Positions 44,979-53,930 of a stretch of DNA of 64,000 nucleotides are shown here, one piece after another. Position numbers and translations under genes: made by a program. Numbering within the stretch: position 1 is the first letter of the stretch; each line of letters begins with the position of its first letter. The notes beneath the pieces were generated by a model. The model was not told where the DNA came from. It did no database searches and saw only the letters and a program-made list of their open reading frames with translations. Source of the stretch: Microbacterium sp. KUDC0406 (GTDB taxonomy: Bacteria; Actinomycetota; Actinomycetes; Actinomycetales; Microbacteriaceae); contig NZ_CP091138.1 of NCBI RefSeq assembly GCF_021582875.1, positions 2,294,001 through 2,358,000 of the forward strand, read 5' to 3'.

Positions 44979-46624
44979 GCGCCGGTCCGTTCGATCGTGG
45001 GTGCCGCGGCGAGCAGCCGCCGGGTGTACTCGTGCTGCGGATCCAGGAGCACCTGCTCCGTCGTGCCGTACTCGACGATCTCGCCCTCCAGCATCACCGC
45101 GACGGTGTCGGCGATGTTCCACGCCAGCCCGAGGTCGTGCGTGATCACCAGGGCGCTGAGCCCCAGTCGGTCGCGCAGCGAGAGCAGCAGGGCGAGGATC
45201 TCACCGCGCACCGAGGCATCCAGCGATGCGACCGGCTCGTCGGCGACCAGCATCTGCGGACCGAGTGCCAGCGCCCCGGCGATCACCGCGCGCTGCCGCT
45301 GCCCGCCGGACAGCTCCTGCGGGATCGCGGTCATGAACCGCTCCGGCGGAGTCAGCTCGGCGTCGGTCAGGCTCTGCGCGACCCGCTCGGCCTCATCGCC
45401 GGGGTAGCGCTGCACGCGCAGCCCCTCGGCGACGGACTCGTAGATGCTGAGCTTGGGATTCAGCGCCGCGGTGGGGTCCTGCAGCACCATCTGCACCTCG
45501 CTGCGGAACGCGCGCATCGCGCGCCCGCCGCGCGGCAGGTCCTGGCCGCGGAAGCGCACCGTCGATCCGTCGTCCGGATGCTGCAGGCCCACCAGCGTGC
45601 GCGCCAGCGTGCTCTTGCCCGACCCGGACTGTCCCACCAGGGCGAGGATCTCGCCGCGGTGAACCGCGAGGTCGACGTTCTTCACGGCCCGGAGGGCCGG
45701 TCCGCGGCCATGGTAGGTGACGTTCAGTCCCTTCGCCTCGAGCAGCACCTCGTCGCTCAGCGTCCGCGGTTCACCACCCGGGGCTGTGCGGTCGCGGCGG
45801 GTCACCGGGTTCAGACGGGATGCCGGGTCGCCGATCGTCGGGAAGGCGTCCGCCAGCTGCCGGGTGTACGGATGCTCCGGCTCCAGGCACACCTGCAGCG
45901 ACTCCCCGATCTCGAGGAGCTCGCCGTCGCGCATGACCGCAATCCGGTCACAGGCCGTCGCGAGCACCGACAGGTCGTGGCTGATCATCAGCATCGAGAT
46001 GCCGCGGTCGGTGACCAGTTCGCTGATCATCTCCAGGATCTGCTTCTGCACGATCACGTCGAGGGCGGTGGTCGGCTCGTCGGCGATGATGATGTCGGGT
46101 TCGCAGGCCAGTGCCATCGCGATCATCACGCGCTGCTTCTGGCCGCCGGACATCTCATGCGGGTAGGCGTCGATCTTCTGCGGCGCGAGATCGACCACCT
46201 TCAGCAGCTCGGCCACGCGGGCGCGGCGCTCCTTGTCGCTCTTCCAGGCATCCGTGACGTGCAGCTCGAGCGCCTCGATGATCTGCTGTCCCACCGTGCG
46301 CACCGGGTTCAGCGAGTGCATCGCGCCCTGGAAGATGATGGAGGCGTCTGCCCAGCGCAGTGCGCGCAGCGCACCGAAGTTCAGCTCGGTGATGTCGGTG
46401 TCGCCGACGAGCACGCGCCCGGTGAGCTTCGCGTTCGCGGGCAGCAGGCGCAGCACGCTCATCGCGAGCGTGGACTTGCCCGAGCCCGATTCCCCGGCCA
46501 CGCCGAGCGTGCCGCCGGCGGGCAGCTGCAGGGAGATGTTCTTCACCGCGTGCACCTCGCCTCGGCCGCCGCGACCCGAGGTGCGATAGGTGATCGAGAC
46601 GTCGTCGAAAGTCAGGTCGGGCAT
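44975..46624 (-). CDS. Dipeptide/oligopeptide ABC importer, fused double ATPase
   Basis: A 549-residue protein that joins DppD- and DppF-like ATPases. The first half has Walker A GESGSGKST (residues 44-52), signature MSGGQKQRVMIAMAL near 160 and Walker B IIIADEPTTALD. The second half has Walker A GQSGSGKST near 316, signature LSGGQRQRAVIAGAL near 430 and Walker B MLVADEPVASLD. HPYTRQL and HEYTRRLL are the family ends of each half. It energises the DppB/DppC channel. It begins 3 nt after the dppC stop and is coupled to the LD-carboxypeptidase gene downstream. Confidence 0.94.
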   Translation of the reverse strand: MPDLTFDDVSITYRTSGRGGRGEVHAVKNISLQLPAGGTLGVAGESGSGKSTLAMSVLRLLPANAKLTGRVLVGDTDITELNFGALRALRWADASIIFQGAMHSLNPVRTVGQQIIEALELHVTDAWKSDKERRARVAELLKVVDLAPQKIDAYPHEMSGGQKQRVMIAMALACEPDIIIADEPTTALDVIVQKQILEMISELVTDRGISMLMISHDLSVLATACDRIAVMRDGELLEIGESLQVCLEPEHPYTRQLADAFPTIGDPASRLNPVTRRDRTAPGGEPRTLSDEVLLEAKGLNVTYHGRGPALRAVKNVDLAVHRGEILALVGQSGSGKSTLARTLVGLQHPDDGSTVRFRGQDLPRGGRAMRAFRSEVQMVLQDPTAALNPKLSIYESVAEGLRVQRYPGDEAERVAQSLTDAELTPPERFMTAIPQELSGGQRQRAVIAGALALGPQMLVADEPVASLDASVRGEILALLLSLRDRLGLSALVITHDLGLAWNIADTVAVMLEGEIVEYGTTEQVLLDPQHEYTRRLLAAAPTIERTGA

Positions 46625-46627
46625 CTC

Positions 46628-47546
46628 TCAACGGCTCCTCAGGGTCGGGTTCACGATGTTCTCCACGGTCCGGCCCACCAGGGTGAAGGCCAGCACCACG
46701 AGCACGATGGCGATGCCGGGGACGAGCACGTACCACCAGTAGCCTGCAGTCGCCGCCGGAGTACTCCATCGAGTTCTTCAGCACGGAGCCCCAGGACTGC
46801 ATGGTGGTGTCGCCGAGCCCCAGGAACGAGAGCGTCGACTCGGCGATGATGGCCGATCCCACGGTGAGCGTGGTGTTGGCGAGCACGAGCGGCAGCACGC
46901 CGGGCAGCAGGTGCTTGACGATGATGTGCCAGTGACCGGCTCCCAGCACCCGGGAGCGCTCGATGTAGTCGCGCGACTCCACCGACAGGGTCTGCGAACG
47001 CACCACGCGGGCGGTGCCCGCCCACGAGGTGAGGCCGATCGCGATGACGATCGTCCACACGCCCCGCTGCAGCACCGACGACAGCACGATCGCGAGGATC
47101 AGCGAGGGCAGCACCAGGAAGAAGTCGATGATGCGCATCAGCAGTCCGCCGGTCCAGCCGGTGAAGTGCCCTGCCGCGATCCCGACGATCGTTCCGATGA
47201 GCATCGACACGGCCGTGGCCGCGAAGCCGACGACGAGCGAGACCTGTGCGCCCCACACCATGCGCACCCAGATCTCGCGACCCAGGTGGTCGGTGCCGAG
47301 CGGATGCTCCCAGGACGGCGGCGCGAAGCGCGGCGCGTCGACCAGTTTGGTGGCATCCAGCATCCACGCCGGGGCGATGACCGGGGCGATGATCGCGATG
47401 ACGATCACGACGAGCAGGAACACCAGGCCGATCATGCCGGTGCGACTGCGCGCGAACTCACTGCAGAAGGCGGCGAAGGCCTTGCGGCGGCGTGCCCACG
47501 CCATGCTGCGCGGCGAGCGCGCGATGGTGGCGGTCTGAGCGCTCAT
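46628..47546 (-). CDS. Dipeptide ABC permease, DppC-like (frameshift near the 3' end)
   Basis: About 305 residues when corrected. A cytoplasmic N-terminus is followed by six hydrophobic helices. It has the family segment PPSWEHPLGTDHLGREIWVR near residue 75 and the EAA-like loop ESRDYIERSRVLGAGHW near 190, then LLPGVLPLVLANTTL. After TTMQSWGSVLKNSMEYS the frame changes near 46757 in CGCCGCCGG; skipping one base restores AATAGYWWYVLVPGIAIVLV and VGRTVENIVNP, the normal end, with TGA at 46628-46630. The ATG at 47546 overlaps the dppB stop by ATGA. It forms the channel with the DppB-like subunit. Confidence 0.9.
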
Positions 47547-48583
47547 CCGCGCCTCACTCTCGGGTCGAGCCAGCGGTAGACGAAGTCGGCGGCGAGGTTC
47601 ATCACGATGATGATCGCCGAGAAGACCACGAAGGTGCCCTGCAGCAGCGGCAGATCGGGACCCTGGATCGCCTCGAACGTGAGCTTGCCGAGGCCGGGCC
47701 AGGAGAACACCGTCTCGACGGTGACCGCACCGGCGATGAGACCGCCGAGGTGCATGAACACGAGCGTGACCGCGGGCAGCAGGGCGTTCGGCACCGCGTG
47801 TCGGCTGCGCACCAGATCGTCGCGCAGGCCCTTGGCCCGTGCGGTGACCAGGTAGTCGGCGCTCTTCTCCTCCATCACGGATGCCCGCATCACGAGCACG
47901 TACTGCGCGTAGACGACCGCGACCATCGTGATCACCGGCAGCACCATGTGCGAGATCACGTCGAGGATCTGCCCGAGCACGTCGTCCGGCGGATTCGGCG
48001 ACGTCATCCCGCCGGTGGGGAACCAGTGCAGCGTGCCGCCGAAGACCATCAGCAGGATGAGCCCCAGCCAGAAGGTCGGCACCGACCAGAGGACGAGCGA
48101 CGTGCCGGTGGTGACCTTGTCGAACCTCGAGCCGTGCAGCCATCCGGCCTTCTGCCCGAGCCAGAGGCCGAGCGCGATCGCGATGATCGCCGCGGTGCCC
48201 GTGAGCAGGATCGTGTTCCAGAAGTACTCGCCGATGAGCGAGGACACCGACTGCTTGTACACGTAGCTCTCGCCGAAGTTGAGCGTGAACACGTTGCCGA
48301 GGTAGGTCAGGAACTGCTGCCAGAGCGGCTGGTCGAGCCCCAGCTGCCGGCGCAGCTCGGCCATCTGCTCAGGGGTCATGATGCGGTCCCTGGCCATCGC
48401 CGCCACGGGATCGCCGGGGAGGATCTTGAAGGCGAAGAAGCCCAGCAGGATCACCATCGCCAGGCTGATGAGGGCTCCGCCGATCTTCGTGAGCGCGTAC
48501 TTCAGCGCGGGGACACCGCGCGGTCGCGCCTCGCCCTGCTCCTCCAGGATGACGGCCTCCGTGACCGGCACCGCATTCGACAT
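47543..48583 (-). CDS. Dipeptide ABC permease, DppB-like
   Basis: A 346-residue integral membrane protein with six or seven helices. It has the periplasmic-loop family sequence KILPGDPVAAMARDRIMTPE near residue 53 and LRRQLGLDQPLWQQFLTYLG, then the EAA loop EEKSADYLVTARAKGL near 237 and TVETVFSWPGLGKL near 293. It is the first of two permeases downstream of the binding protein. A 58-bp repeat lies in the 84-bp gap between them. The unusual N-terminal 25 residues before the first helix are polar. Substrate is probably short peptides, including D-residue peptides by context. Confidence 0.93.
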   Translation of the reverse strand: MSNAVPVTEAVILEEQGEARPRGVPALKYALTKIGGALISLAMVILLGFFAFKILPGDPVAAMARDRIMTPEQMAELRRQLGLDQPLWQQFLTYLGNVFTLNFGESYVYKQSVSSLIGEYFWNTILLTGTAAIIAIALGLWLGQKAGWLHGSRFDKVTTGTSLVLWSVPTFWLGLILLMVFGGTLHWFPTGGMTSPNPPDDVLGQILDVISHMVLPVITMVAVVYAQYVLVMRASVMEEKSADYLVTARAKGLRDDLVRSRHAVPNALLPAVTLVFMHLGGLIAGAVTVETVFSWPGLGKLTFEAIQGPDLPLLQGTFVVFSAIIIVMNLAADFVYRWLDPRVRRG

Positions 48584-48604
48584 CTGCGTCTCCTTCTGCT
48601 GTCG

Positions 48605-48662
48605 ATGAGCCCTTCGACAGGCTCAGGGGCCCACAAGCATGGGTCGCTGAGCCTGTCGAAGC
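48605..48662. repeat. REP-like repeat (TTCGACAGGCTCAG family)
   Basis: CCCTTCGACAGGCTCAGGGG and GGTCGCTGAGCCTGTCGAAG form facing arms around a short centre, as in the copy at 34446. It lies between dppA and dppB, where a hairpin could lower expression of the permease genes relative to the binding protein. Confidence 0.82.
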
Positions 48663-48667
48663 GCGGG

Positions 48668-50521
48668 TTATTCGACGTCGGCGCTGTTGCGACGTCGCAT
48701 CACGAGGAAGACGATGCCGCCGATCACGATGACGGCGATCACCGCGCCCGTGACGATGAGGCCCACGTTCGGCCCTCCGTCGGCCGCTGCCGCCTCGTCA
48801 CCGGCCGGACGCACCGTCAGGTAGCCCCAGTAGCCGGACTGGTTGGCGATGATGCCGTCCTTCTTCGGCTGCAGCGAGAAGTCCGTGAACCGGTCGGAGC
48901 GGTACGCCTCCAGGCCGTTGGCGTACCAGGTCGCGATCTGCGGCGTGGCGGTGTAGTTCATCTCGAGCATCTCGCGCACGATCGCCTCGCGCTTGCTCTG
49001 GTCGAGCTCGGTGTGCTGCTCCTGGTAGAGCTTGTCGAACTCGGGGTCGCACCAGCCGTCCTGCGACGTGCCGCCCGTCCCGTCGGTCTTGGTCGCCAGG
49101 CCCGCGCAGGTGTTGATACCCAGCTGGTAGTCGGGGTCGGCGCCCTGGCTCCAGCCGCTGAAGTACATGTCGTAGTTGCCCTTGGTGGTCTCGGCCGTGA
49201 TCGTGTCGGTGTCGGTCGACTTCGGGTCGATCGCGATGCCGATGTCCTTCATCCACGGCACGAAGAACTCGGCCTCGGCCTGGTCGGTGGTGCTGGACGA
49301 GTCCACGAACAGACGCAGCGTGAGCTTCTTGCCGTCCTTCTCACGGATGCCGTCGGCGCCCGCCTTCCAGCCGGCGTCCTCGAGCTTCTGCTTCGCCGCC
49401 TCGGGATCGAACTTCATGATCACCTTGTCATCGGCCGGCAGCGTCCACTTCGGGTACGACGATGGGACGAAGCTGGTGGCCGGCTCACCGTAGCCGCCGA
49501 GCACCTTGTCGAGCAGCGTGTCGGTGTCGGTGCCGAGACGGATCGCCTGGCGGACGGCGACGTCCTGCAGGGCCGGGTTGCCGTTGCCGTAGGCCTGACC
49601 GTCCTGGGTCTTGGCGCCGACGTTGAAGCTGATGGCCGAGTAGCGGCGACCCTGCCCGGAGTGCGTGGTGATGCCCTTCGCGCCCTCCAGGGCCTCGAAC
49701 TGCGTCGCGGTCAGACCGGTGACCATGTCGACGTCGCCGGAGCGCAGCGCCTGCACCTGGGCGTCGCTGTTCGTGTAGTAGATGTACTGGATCTTGTCGA
49801 TCTTCGGGGCGCCGCGCCAGAACTCCTTGTTCGCCTTGAGGACGATGGACTGGTTCGCCTTGTAGCTCTCCAGCAGGAACGGACCGGAGCCGACGACGTC
49901 CTTGTCGTTCGCGTACTCGGCGGGATTGTCGATCTTCTCCCAGACGTGCTTGGGCACGATCGGGATCTCGACGCCGGGGTTCGGCGCCTGCGGGTCCTTC
50001 ATCTTCAGCACGACGGTCTTGTCGTCGGGCGTCTCGATCGAGTCGAGGTTGGCGAGCAGGCCGCCGTTGGCGACGCCCAGTGCGGGGTCGTCGATCATCG
50101 ACTGGTAGGTGTAGGCCACGTCAGCCGAGGTGATCGGCTCGCCGTCGGACCACTTCAGGCCGTCCTGCAGCGTGAACGTCCACGTCCTGCCGCCGTCGGA
50201 CGGCTCCCACTTGTCGGCGAGTCCCTTCGTGGGCGAGCCGTCCTCCTGCGCGTTCTGCACGAGGAACTCGTACGTGTAGCGCAGCGTGTTGGTGGGGAGC
50301 AGGTAGATCGAGGTGAACGGGTTGAACGAGTCCACGAAGCCCGAGGTCGCCACGCGAAGCGTCTTGGCGTCGGACTTGCTCGAGGGGGGTGCCGAGGAGT
50401 CCGCGGCATGGATGCCGGTGGGACCGGCCGCGTTCGCGACCGTGGCGGGAGCGACGACCATCGCGGCGGCGGCCGCCACGCACAAGGCGCGGACCAGGTG
50501 TTTACTGTGACGAGTTCGCAT
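48668..50521 (-). CDS. Peptide ABC importer, substrate-binding protein with C-terminal membrane anchor
   Basis: A 617-residue family 5 solute-binding protein. It has an N-terminal signal peptide (residues 1-31, ending in VANAA, no lipobox cysteine). The binding domain begins at LRVATSGFVDSFNPFTS near 53 and includes FTLQDGLKWSDGEPITSADV near 115. A C-terminal helix (GLIVTGAVIAVIVIGGIVFL, about residues 587-606) is followed by RRRN. Attachment by a C-terminal helix instead of a lipid is unusual for this family, though known in some actinobacteria. It captures peptides for the DppB/C/D-F system encoded next. Family 5 members bind di- and oligopeptides, murein tripeptide (MppA) and nickel. The ligand is inferred. 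Confidence 0.92.
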   Translation of the reverse strand: MRTRHSKHLVRALCVAAAAAMVVAPATVANAAGPTGIHAADSSAPPSSKSDAKTLRVATSGFVDSFNPFTSIYLLPTNTLRYTYEFLVQNAQEDGSPTKGLADKWEPSDGGRTWTFTLQDGLKWSDGEPITSADVAYTYQSMIDDPALGVANGGLLANLDSIETPDDKTVVLKMKDPQAPNPGVEIPIVPKHVWEKIDNPAEYANDKDVVGSGPFLLESYKANQSIVLKANKEFWRGAPKIDKIQYIYYTNSDAQVQALRSGDVDMVTGLTATQFEALEGAKGITTHSGQGRRYSAISFNVGAKTQDGQAYGNGNPALQDVAVRQAIRLGTDTDTLLDKVLGGYGEPATSFVPSSYPKWTLPADDKVIMKFDPEAAKQKLEDAGWKAGADGIREKDGKKLTLRLFVDSSSTTDQAEAEFFVPWMKDIGIAIDPKSTDTDTITAETTKGNYDMYFSGWSQGADPDYQLGINTCAGLATKTDGTGGTSQDGWCDPEFDKLYQEQHTELDQSKREAIVREMLEMNYTATPQIATWYANGLEAYRSDRFTDFSLQPKKDGIIANQSGYWGYLTVRPAGDEAAAADGGPNVGLIVTGAVIAVIVIGGIVFLVMRRRNSADVE

Positions 50522-50852
50522 CAGCGTCCTTCTTTCGGTGCGGGAGCCCTGGGGAGGGGCCCCGTGGGATTCAGTTATAGAACCGCACGTCAGGCACTCT
50601 GGTCAACAGATTCGTACCAGATCGTTGCCATCGAAGGGACATTCGCGATGTCATCCTCGACAATTCGCGAACAGGGTCTCGGCGGCTGCATTGACGCATC
50701 TACAGCCTACGTCACCTGTTCTGCTCTGTGAAACGGACGGTGGAACGACGTCCGCTCCGACGGCCTGCATGGCTGGATCAGCCTTGACAGCGCACGCCTC
50801 TGCGACCGATGATCCGTTACAGATCATCGGTCCTAACAATCAGGGAGCCACC
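50522..50852. other. Divergent intergenic region, nothing recognised
   Basis: This 331-bp gap separates dppA (minus) and the C39-like gene (plus). It should hold both promoters. I see no strong palindrome, hairpin or RNA motif. GGGAG at 50843-50847 is the ribosome site of the plus-strand gene. Confidence 0.5.
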
Positions 50853-51926
50853 GTGCCGATTCCGACCCCGCCCACGGCGCCGAACTGGCGCACCCGGCTT
50901 CTCCGCGCCGATCCGGAGACCGGCTGGGAAGGGAGCAGGTGGACGTCCGCCGTGCTGGAGCCCGGCTTCGCCGCCGACCAGGCGGTCGCGTCGTGGAACG
51001 CGGATGCCGGGGTCTCGGCGCACGTGAAGATCCGTGCACGCGATATCGACGGTACCTGGTCTGAATGGCTGCTCCTCGCCGAGTGGGGTGAACCGGGTGC
51101 GCGTCGCAGCCCCTCGGGCACCCCGGATGCCGCCTCCGGCGCGCCGTTCGTCGACACCGACGTGCTGAAGGCGCGTCCCGCGCATCCGTTCGATGCGGCA
51201 CAGCTGCGCGTCACCCTCGACGGGCGACCCGATGCCGCGCCCGCACTCCTCCTCGCCGCGGCGAGCTTCACCGCGCCGGCGGATGCCGCGCTGGTCGCCG
51301 CAGACGGATCGTCCGCGGGTGTCGTCGGCGCCGCGGCCGCCCTGCGACCGCTGTCGCAGCGCGCCTACCCCGCCCGTGAGGACCTCGGCGGGGGACCGGT
51401 GTGGTGCTCGCCGACCTCGCTGACGATGGTGCTCACCGCCTGGGGTGCGGAGGTGCCGGAGGCACCGGCGGATGCCCCGGACGGCACCGACTCGCACGTG
51501 CCCTGGGTCGCCCGCGCCGTGCACGACACGGTCTACGCCGGCACCGGCAACTGGTCGTTCAACGCCGCGGTCGCCGGCAGCCTCGGCTTCGACGCGGTCG
51601 TGACCCGGCTGCCGTCGCTCCGCGACGCCCGCGCGCTCACCGACGCCGGCATCCCGGTGATCTCGTCGATCCGGTTCACCGACCGCGCCGAGCTGCCCGG
51701 CGCCGACTACGAGGCGCCCACCGGTCACCTGGTCGTGATCCGCGGCTTCACCGCCGACGGCGACGTGCTGGTCGCCGACCCGGCGAGTCCCGGCGGGAAC
51801 GCGGGACTGCGCACCTATCCGCGCGCCGCCTTCGACACGGCGTGGTCGCGCAGCCGCCGCACGGTCTACCTGGTCACCCCGCGCGGGCACGAGCTGCCGG
51901 AGGCCCCGGGTGACGGGGCCTGGTGA
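50853..51926 (+). CDS. C39-like papain-fold peptidase family protein
   Basis: A 357-residue protein. The C-terminal half carries a papain-like C39 domain: GGGPVWCSPTSLTMVLTAWG with the catalytic Cys near residue 188, and APTGHLVVIRGF with the His near 290, followed by VLVADPAS (Asp). The N-terminal half (about residues 15-150) looks like a beta domain with repeated W-rich segments (WTSAVLEPGFAADQAVASWN, GTWSEWLLLAEWG). No signal peptide follows the GTG at 50853, whose GGGAG ribosome site decides the start. The usual C39 export peptidase context is absent. It may cleave peptides or amides in the cytoplasm as part of the peptide-use locus. Confidence 0.85.
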   Translation: MPIPTPPTAPNWRTRLLRADPETGWEGSRWTSAVLEPGFAADQAVASWNADAGVSAHVKIRARDIDGTWSEWLLLAEWGEPGARRSPSGTPDAASGAPFVDTDVLKARPAHPFDAAQLRVTLDGRPDAAPALLLAAASFTAPADAALVAADGSSAGVVGAAAALRPLSQRAYPAREDLGGGPVWCSPTSLTMVLTAWGAEVPEAPADAPDGTDSHVPWVARAVHDTVYAGTGNWSFNAAVAGSLGFDAVVTRLPSLRDARALTDAGIPVISSIRFTDRAELPGADYEAPTGHLVVIRGFTADGDVLVADPASPGGNAGLRTYPRAAFDTAWSRSRRTVYLVTPRGHELPEAPGDGAW

Positions 51927-51933
51927 GAACGCC

Positions 51934-53051
51934 TCAGACGTCGGCGAGCACGGCCTCGAGCAGGTCGATGCGCGAGGCCAGCGAAGACAGGTCCACGTGC
52001 TCGCTGACGGCGTGGGCGCCGCCGCCGCGGGGCCGAAGCCGTCGATCGTCGGGATGCCGAGGCTGCCCAGCAGATTCGTGTCGCCGGCGCCGTCGGCGGG
52101 TCGTCCGTCGACGGTCTGACCGATCCCGGCAGCGGCGGCGCCGACGAGCTCGAGCAGATGGCTGTCGGCGGCGGAGGGACTCCACGCCGGACGATGGCTG
52201 AGCACGGTCGTCTCCACGACGGCGCCGGCGCGCACGGGGGCGAGGGCCCGCAGGGCTTCGAGCACCCGACCCTCGGTGACGCCGTCGAGGAACCGCAGGC
52301 CGATCTCCGCCTCGGCCTCGGCCGGTACGACGTTGGCCCGTCCTCCGCCGCCGATCGTGCCGACGTTGCAGAGCACCTCGGACGCCAGTGCGGGGTCGGT
52401 CACGACGCCCCGGATGACGACGAGCTGATCGACGAGCTCGTCGATCGCCGAGATCCCGGCATCCGGGTCGAGCGCGGCGTGCGCGGCGCGGCCGCGCACC
52501 CGCAGCCGCAGCCGGGTGCTGCCGCGCCTGCCCACCTTCATCGCCCCGTCCGGATGCGGCGACTCGAAGCCGATCGCGCCGGCGACGCCGACGGCGCACT
52601 CCCGCAGCAGGTCCTGCGAGAGCGGGGAGCCGACCTCCTCGTCGCAGACCAGGATCGCGCGCACCGCGCGGTGCGGACGAGCGCGCAGCCGTTCGATCGC
52701 GGCGATCATCACGACCAGGCCGCTCTTCATGTCGTAGACGCCGGGGCCGCGCACGGTGTCGCCGTCACGGATCCAGGGCACCTCCGCGTCGAGGGTGCCG
52801 CGCGCCCAGACGGTGTCGGTGTGCCCGACCAGCAGCAGCGGGGAGCCCTCGCCGTCGACCTCGGCGACGAGATGCGGGCCGGCATCGCTCTCGACCAGAC
52901 GCACCCTCGCACCGGCATCCGACCACCACTGGGCGAGCACGGAGGCGATCTCGCGGGCGGACTCACGGTCGAAGGAGGGCGACTCGATCTCGACGAGCCG
53001 GCGCAGCCTGGCCAGCACGCGGTCCGCCTCCGCCGTCGCGGATTCCGTCAT
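51934..53051 (-). CDS. M20-family metallopeptidase, glutamate carboxypeptidase-like (frameshifted)
   Basis: About 372 residues once corrected. Zinc-site segments are present: LLLVGHTDTVWARG (His-x-Asp near residue 76), GPGVYDMKSGLVVM (bridging Asp near 105), ILVCDEEVGSP (catalytic and metal Glu near 138), and a C-terminal GGGAHAVSEHVDL (final His). Near 52030, GGCCCCGCGG needs one more C to continue from IDGFGP into RGGGAHAVSEH, so a base is probably missing. It resembles carboxypeptidase G2, which releases C-terminal Glu from amides. Its stop is 7 bp beyond the convergent C39-like gene. A role in breaking down imported Glu-containing peptides is plausible. Confidence 0.88.
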
Positions 53052-53155
53052 GATCGCACCCCCTTCACGCGCTGTTATGAAACATATCGGATGATCGATT
53101 CCCTCGCGATCCTCGGATATCTTCGACGTTCGGATCGGGAGTCAACGGAATATAG

Positions 53156-53165
53156 GATACGTATC
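53156..53165. promoter_or_regulatory. GATACGTATC palindrome at the GNAT gene start
   Basis: A perfect 10-bp palindrome ends directly before the ATG at 53166. TATAGGAT at 53151-53158 overlaps it and could be a -10 element, in which case transcription would start at or near the ATG and the message would be leaderless. The palindrome is a candidate repressor site. Confidence 0.45.
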
Positions 53166-53930
53166 ATGCACGACGCATCGGGGCGACGGTACCACTGCTC
53201 GACGCTGCGCAGCCACGCGGAGCTGCACGCGGCAGCCGAGCTGTACGCGCGTGTCTTCGACTACGACACCCCCGACCTGCAGCTGAACACCAACCTGCTG
53301 AGCGCCCTGGCGCGCAACGGAGGTTCGGCGGTCGGAGTGCACACCGACGACGGCGAGCTCGTCGGGTTCGCCTACGGCTTCGCCGGCCGCGACCGTGCGG
53401 GGAACGACTTCCACTACTCGCAGGCGGCGGTCGTCGCCCCCGGGCACCAGGGCGCGGGCGTCGGACGGCTGCTCAAGAGCGCCCAGCGGGACATCGCCCT
53501 GGAGTGGGGGCAGCGGCGGATGCGCTGGACCTTCGACCCGTCCCTCGCCCGCAACGCGCACTTCAACTTCAGCACGCTCGGCGCGGAGGGCATCGGCTAC
53601 GAGGACGACTACTACGGGCGTCCCGGCACCGACCGCATCGTGGTCGAGTGGGCGCTGGACCGTTCCGGCGATCCGTACGCCGCCGAGCGCGCGCTGCAGC
53701 CCCCGGCGTTCGGCCCCGACGACTGGGGACGCCCGGTCTCGGCGGGCGGCGACGCCGTGTGGCTGCCGGTCCCCGCACGGCCGGCTGGCGACGCCCCGAT
53801 CTGCAGCACCGTGCGCGCCGCCCTGCGCAGCCTCGTCACAGAGGGACGCGTGCTCGTCGCGTGCACGAGAATCGACGACAGGACCGCCGCGCACCTCGCG
53901 GTGCGCCGCCTCGATGAGGAGGAAGAGTGA
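53166..53930 (+). CDS. GNAT-family N-acetyltransferase-like protein
   Basis: A 254-residue protein with one GNAT domain. Acetyl-CoA-binding motif A is SQAAVVAPGHQGAGVGRLLK (Q/RxxGxG/A as HQGAGVG near residue 96), preceded by LVGFAYGFAGRD and followed by RRMRWTFDPSLARNAHFNFS. The last pattern matches the group of larger GNATs that acylate amino-acid-like substrates. No ribosome site is seen; the ATG at 53166 lies immediately after a palindrome and may be leaderless. It leads a plus-strand operon (GNAT, SIS protein, epimerase, dipeptidase, serine hydrolase). Possible roles are acetylation of a D-amino acid or of an amino sugar; this is inference. Confidence 0.85.
   Translation: MHDASGRRYHCSTLRSHAELHAAAELYARVFDYDTPDLQLNTNLLSALARNGGSAVGVHTDDGELVGFAYGFAGRDRAGNDFHYSQAAVVAPGHQGAGVGRLLKSAQRDIALEWGQRRMRWTFDPSLARNAHFNFSTLGAEGIGYEDDYYGRPGTDRIVVEWALDRSGDPYAAERALQPPAFGPDDWGRPVSAGGDAVWLPVPARPAGDAPICSTVRAALRSLVTEGRVLVACTRIDDRTAAHLAVRRLDEEEE

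Noticed and set aside
47492..50731. A 1079-codon open frame on the plus strand
   Set aside because: It is antisense to dppB and dppA, which have full family motifs. Its sequence has no recognisable domain.
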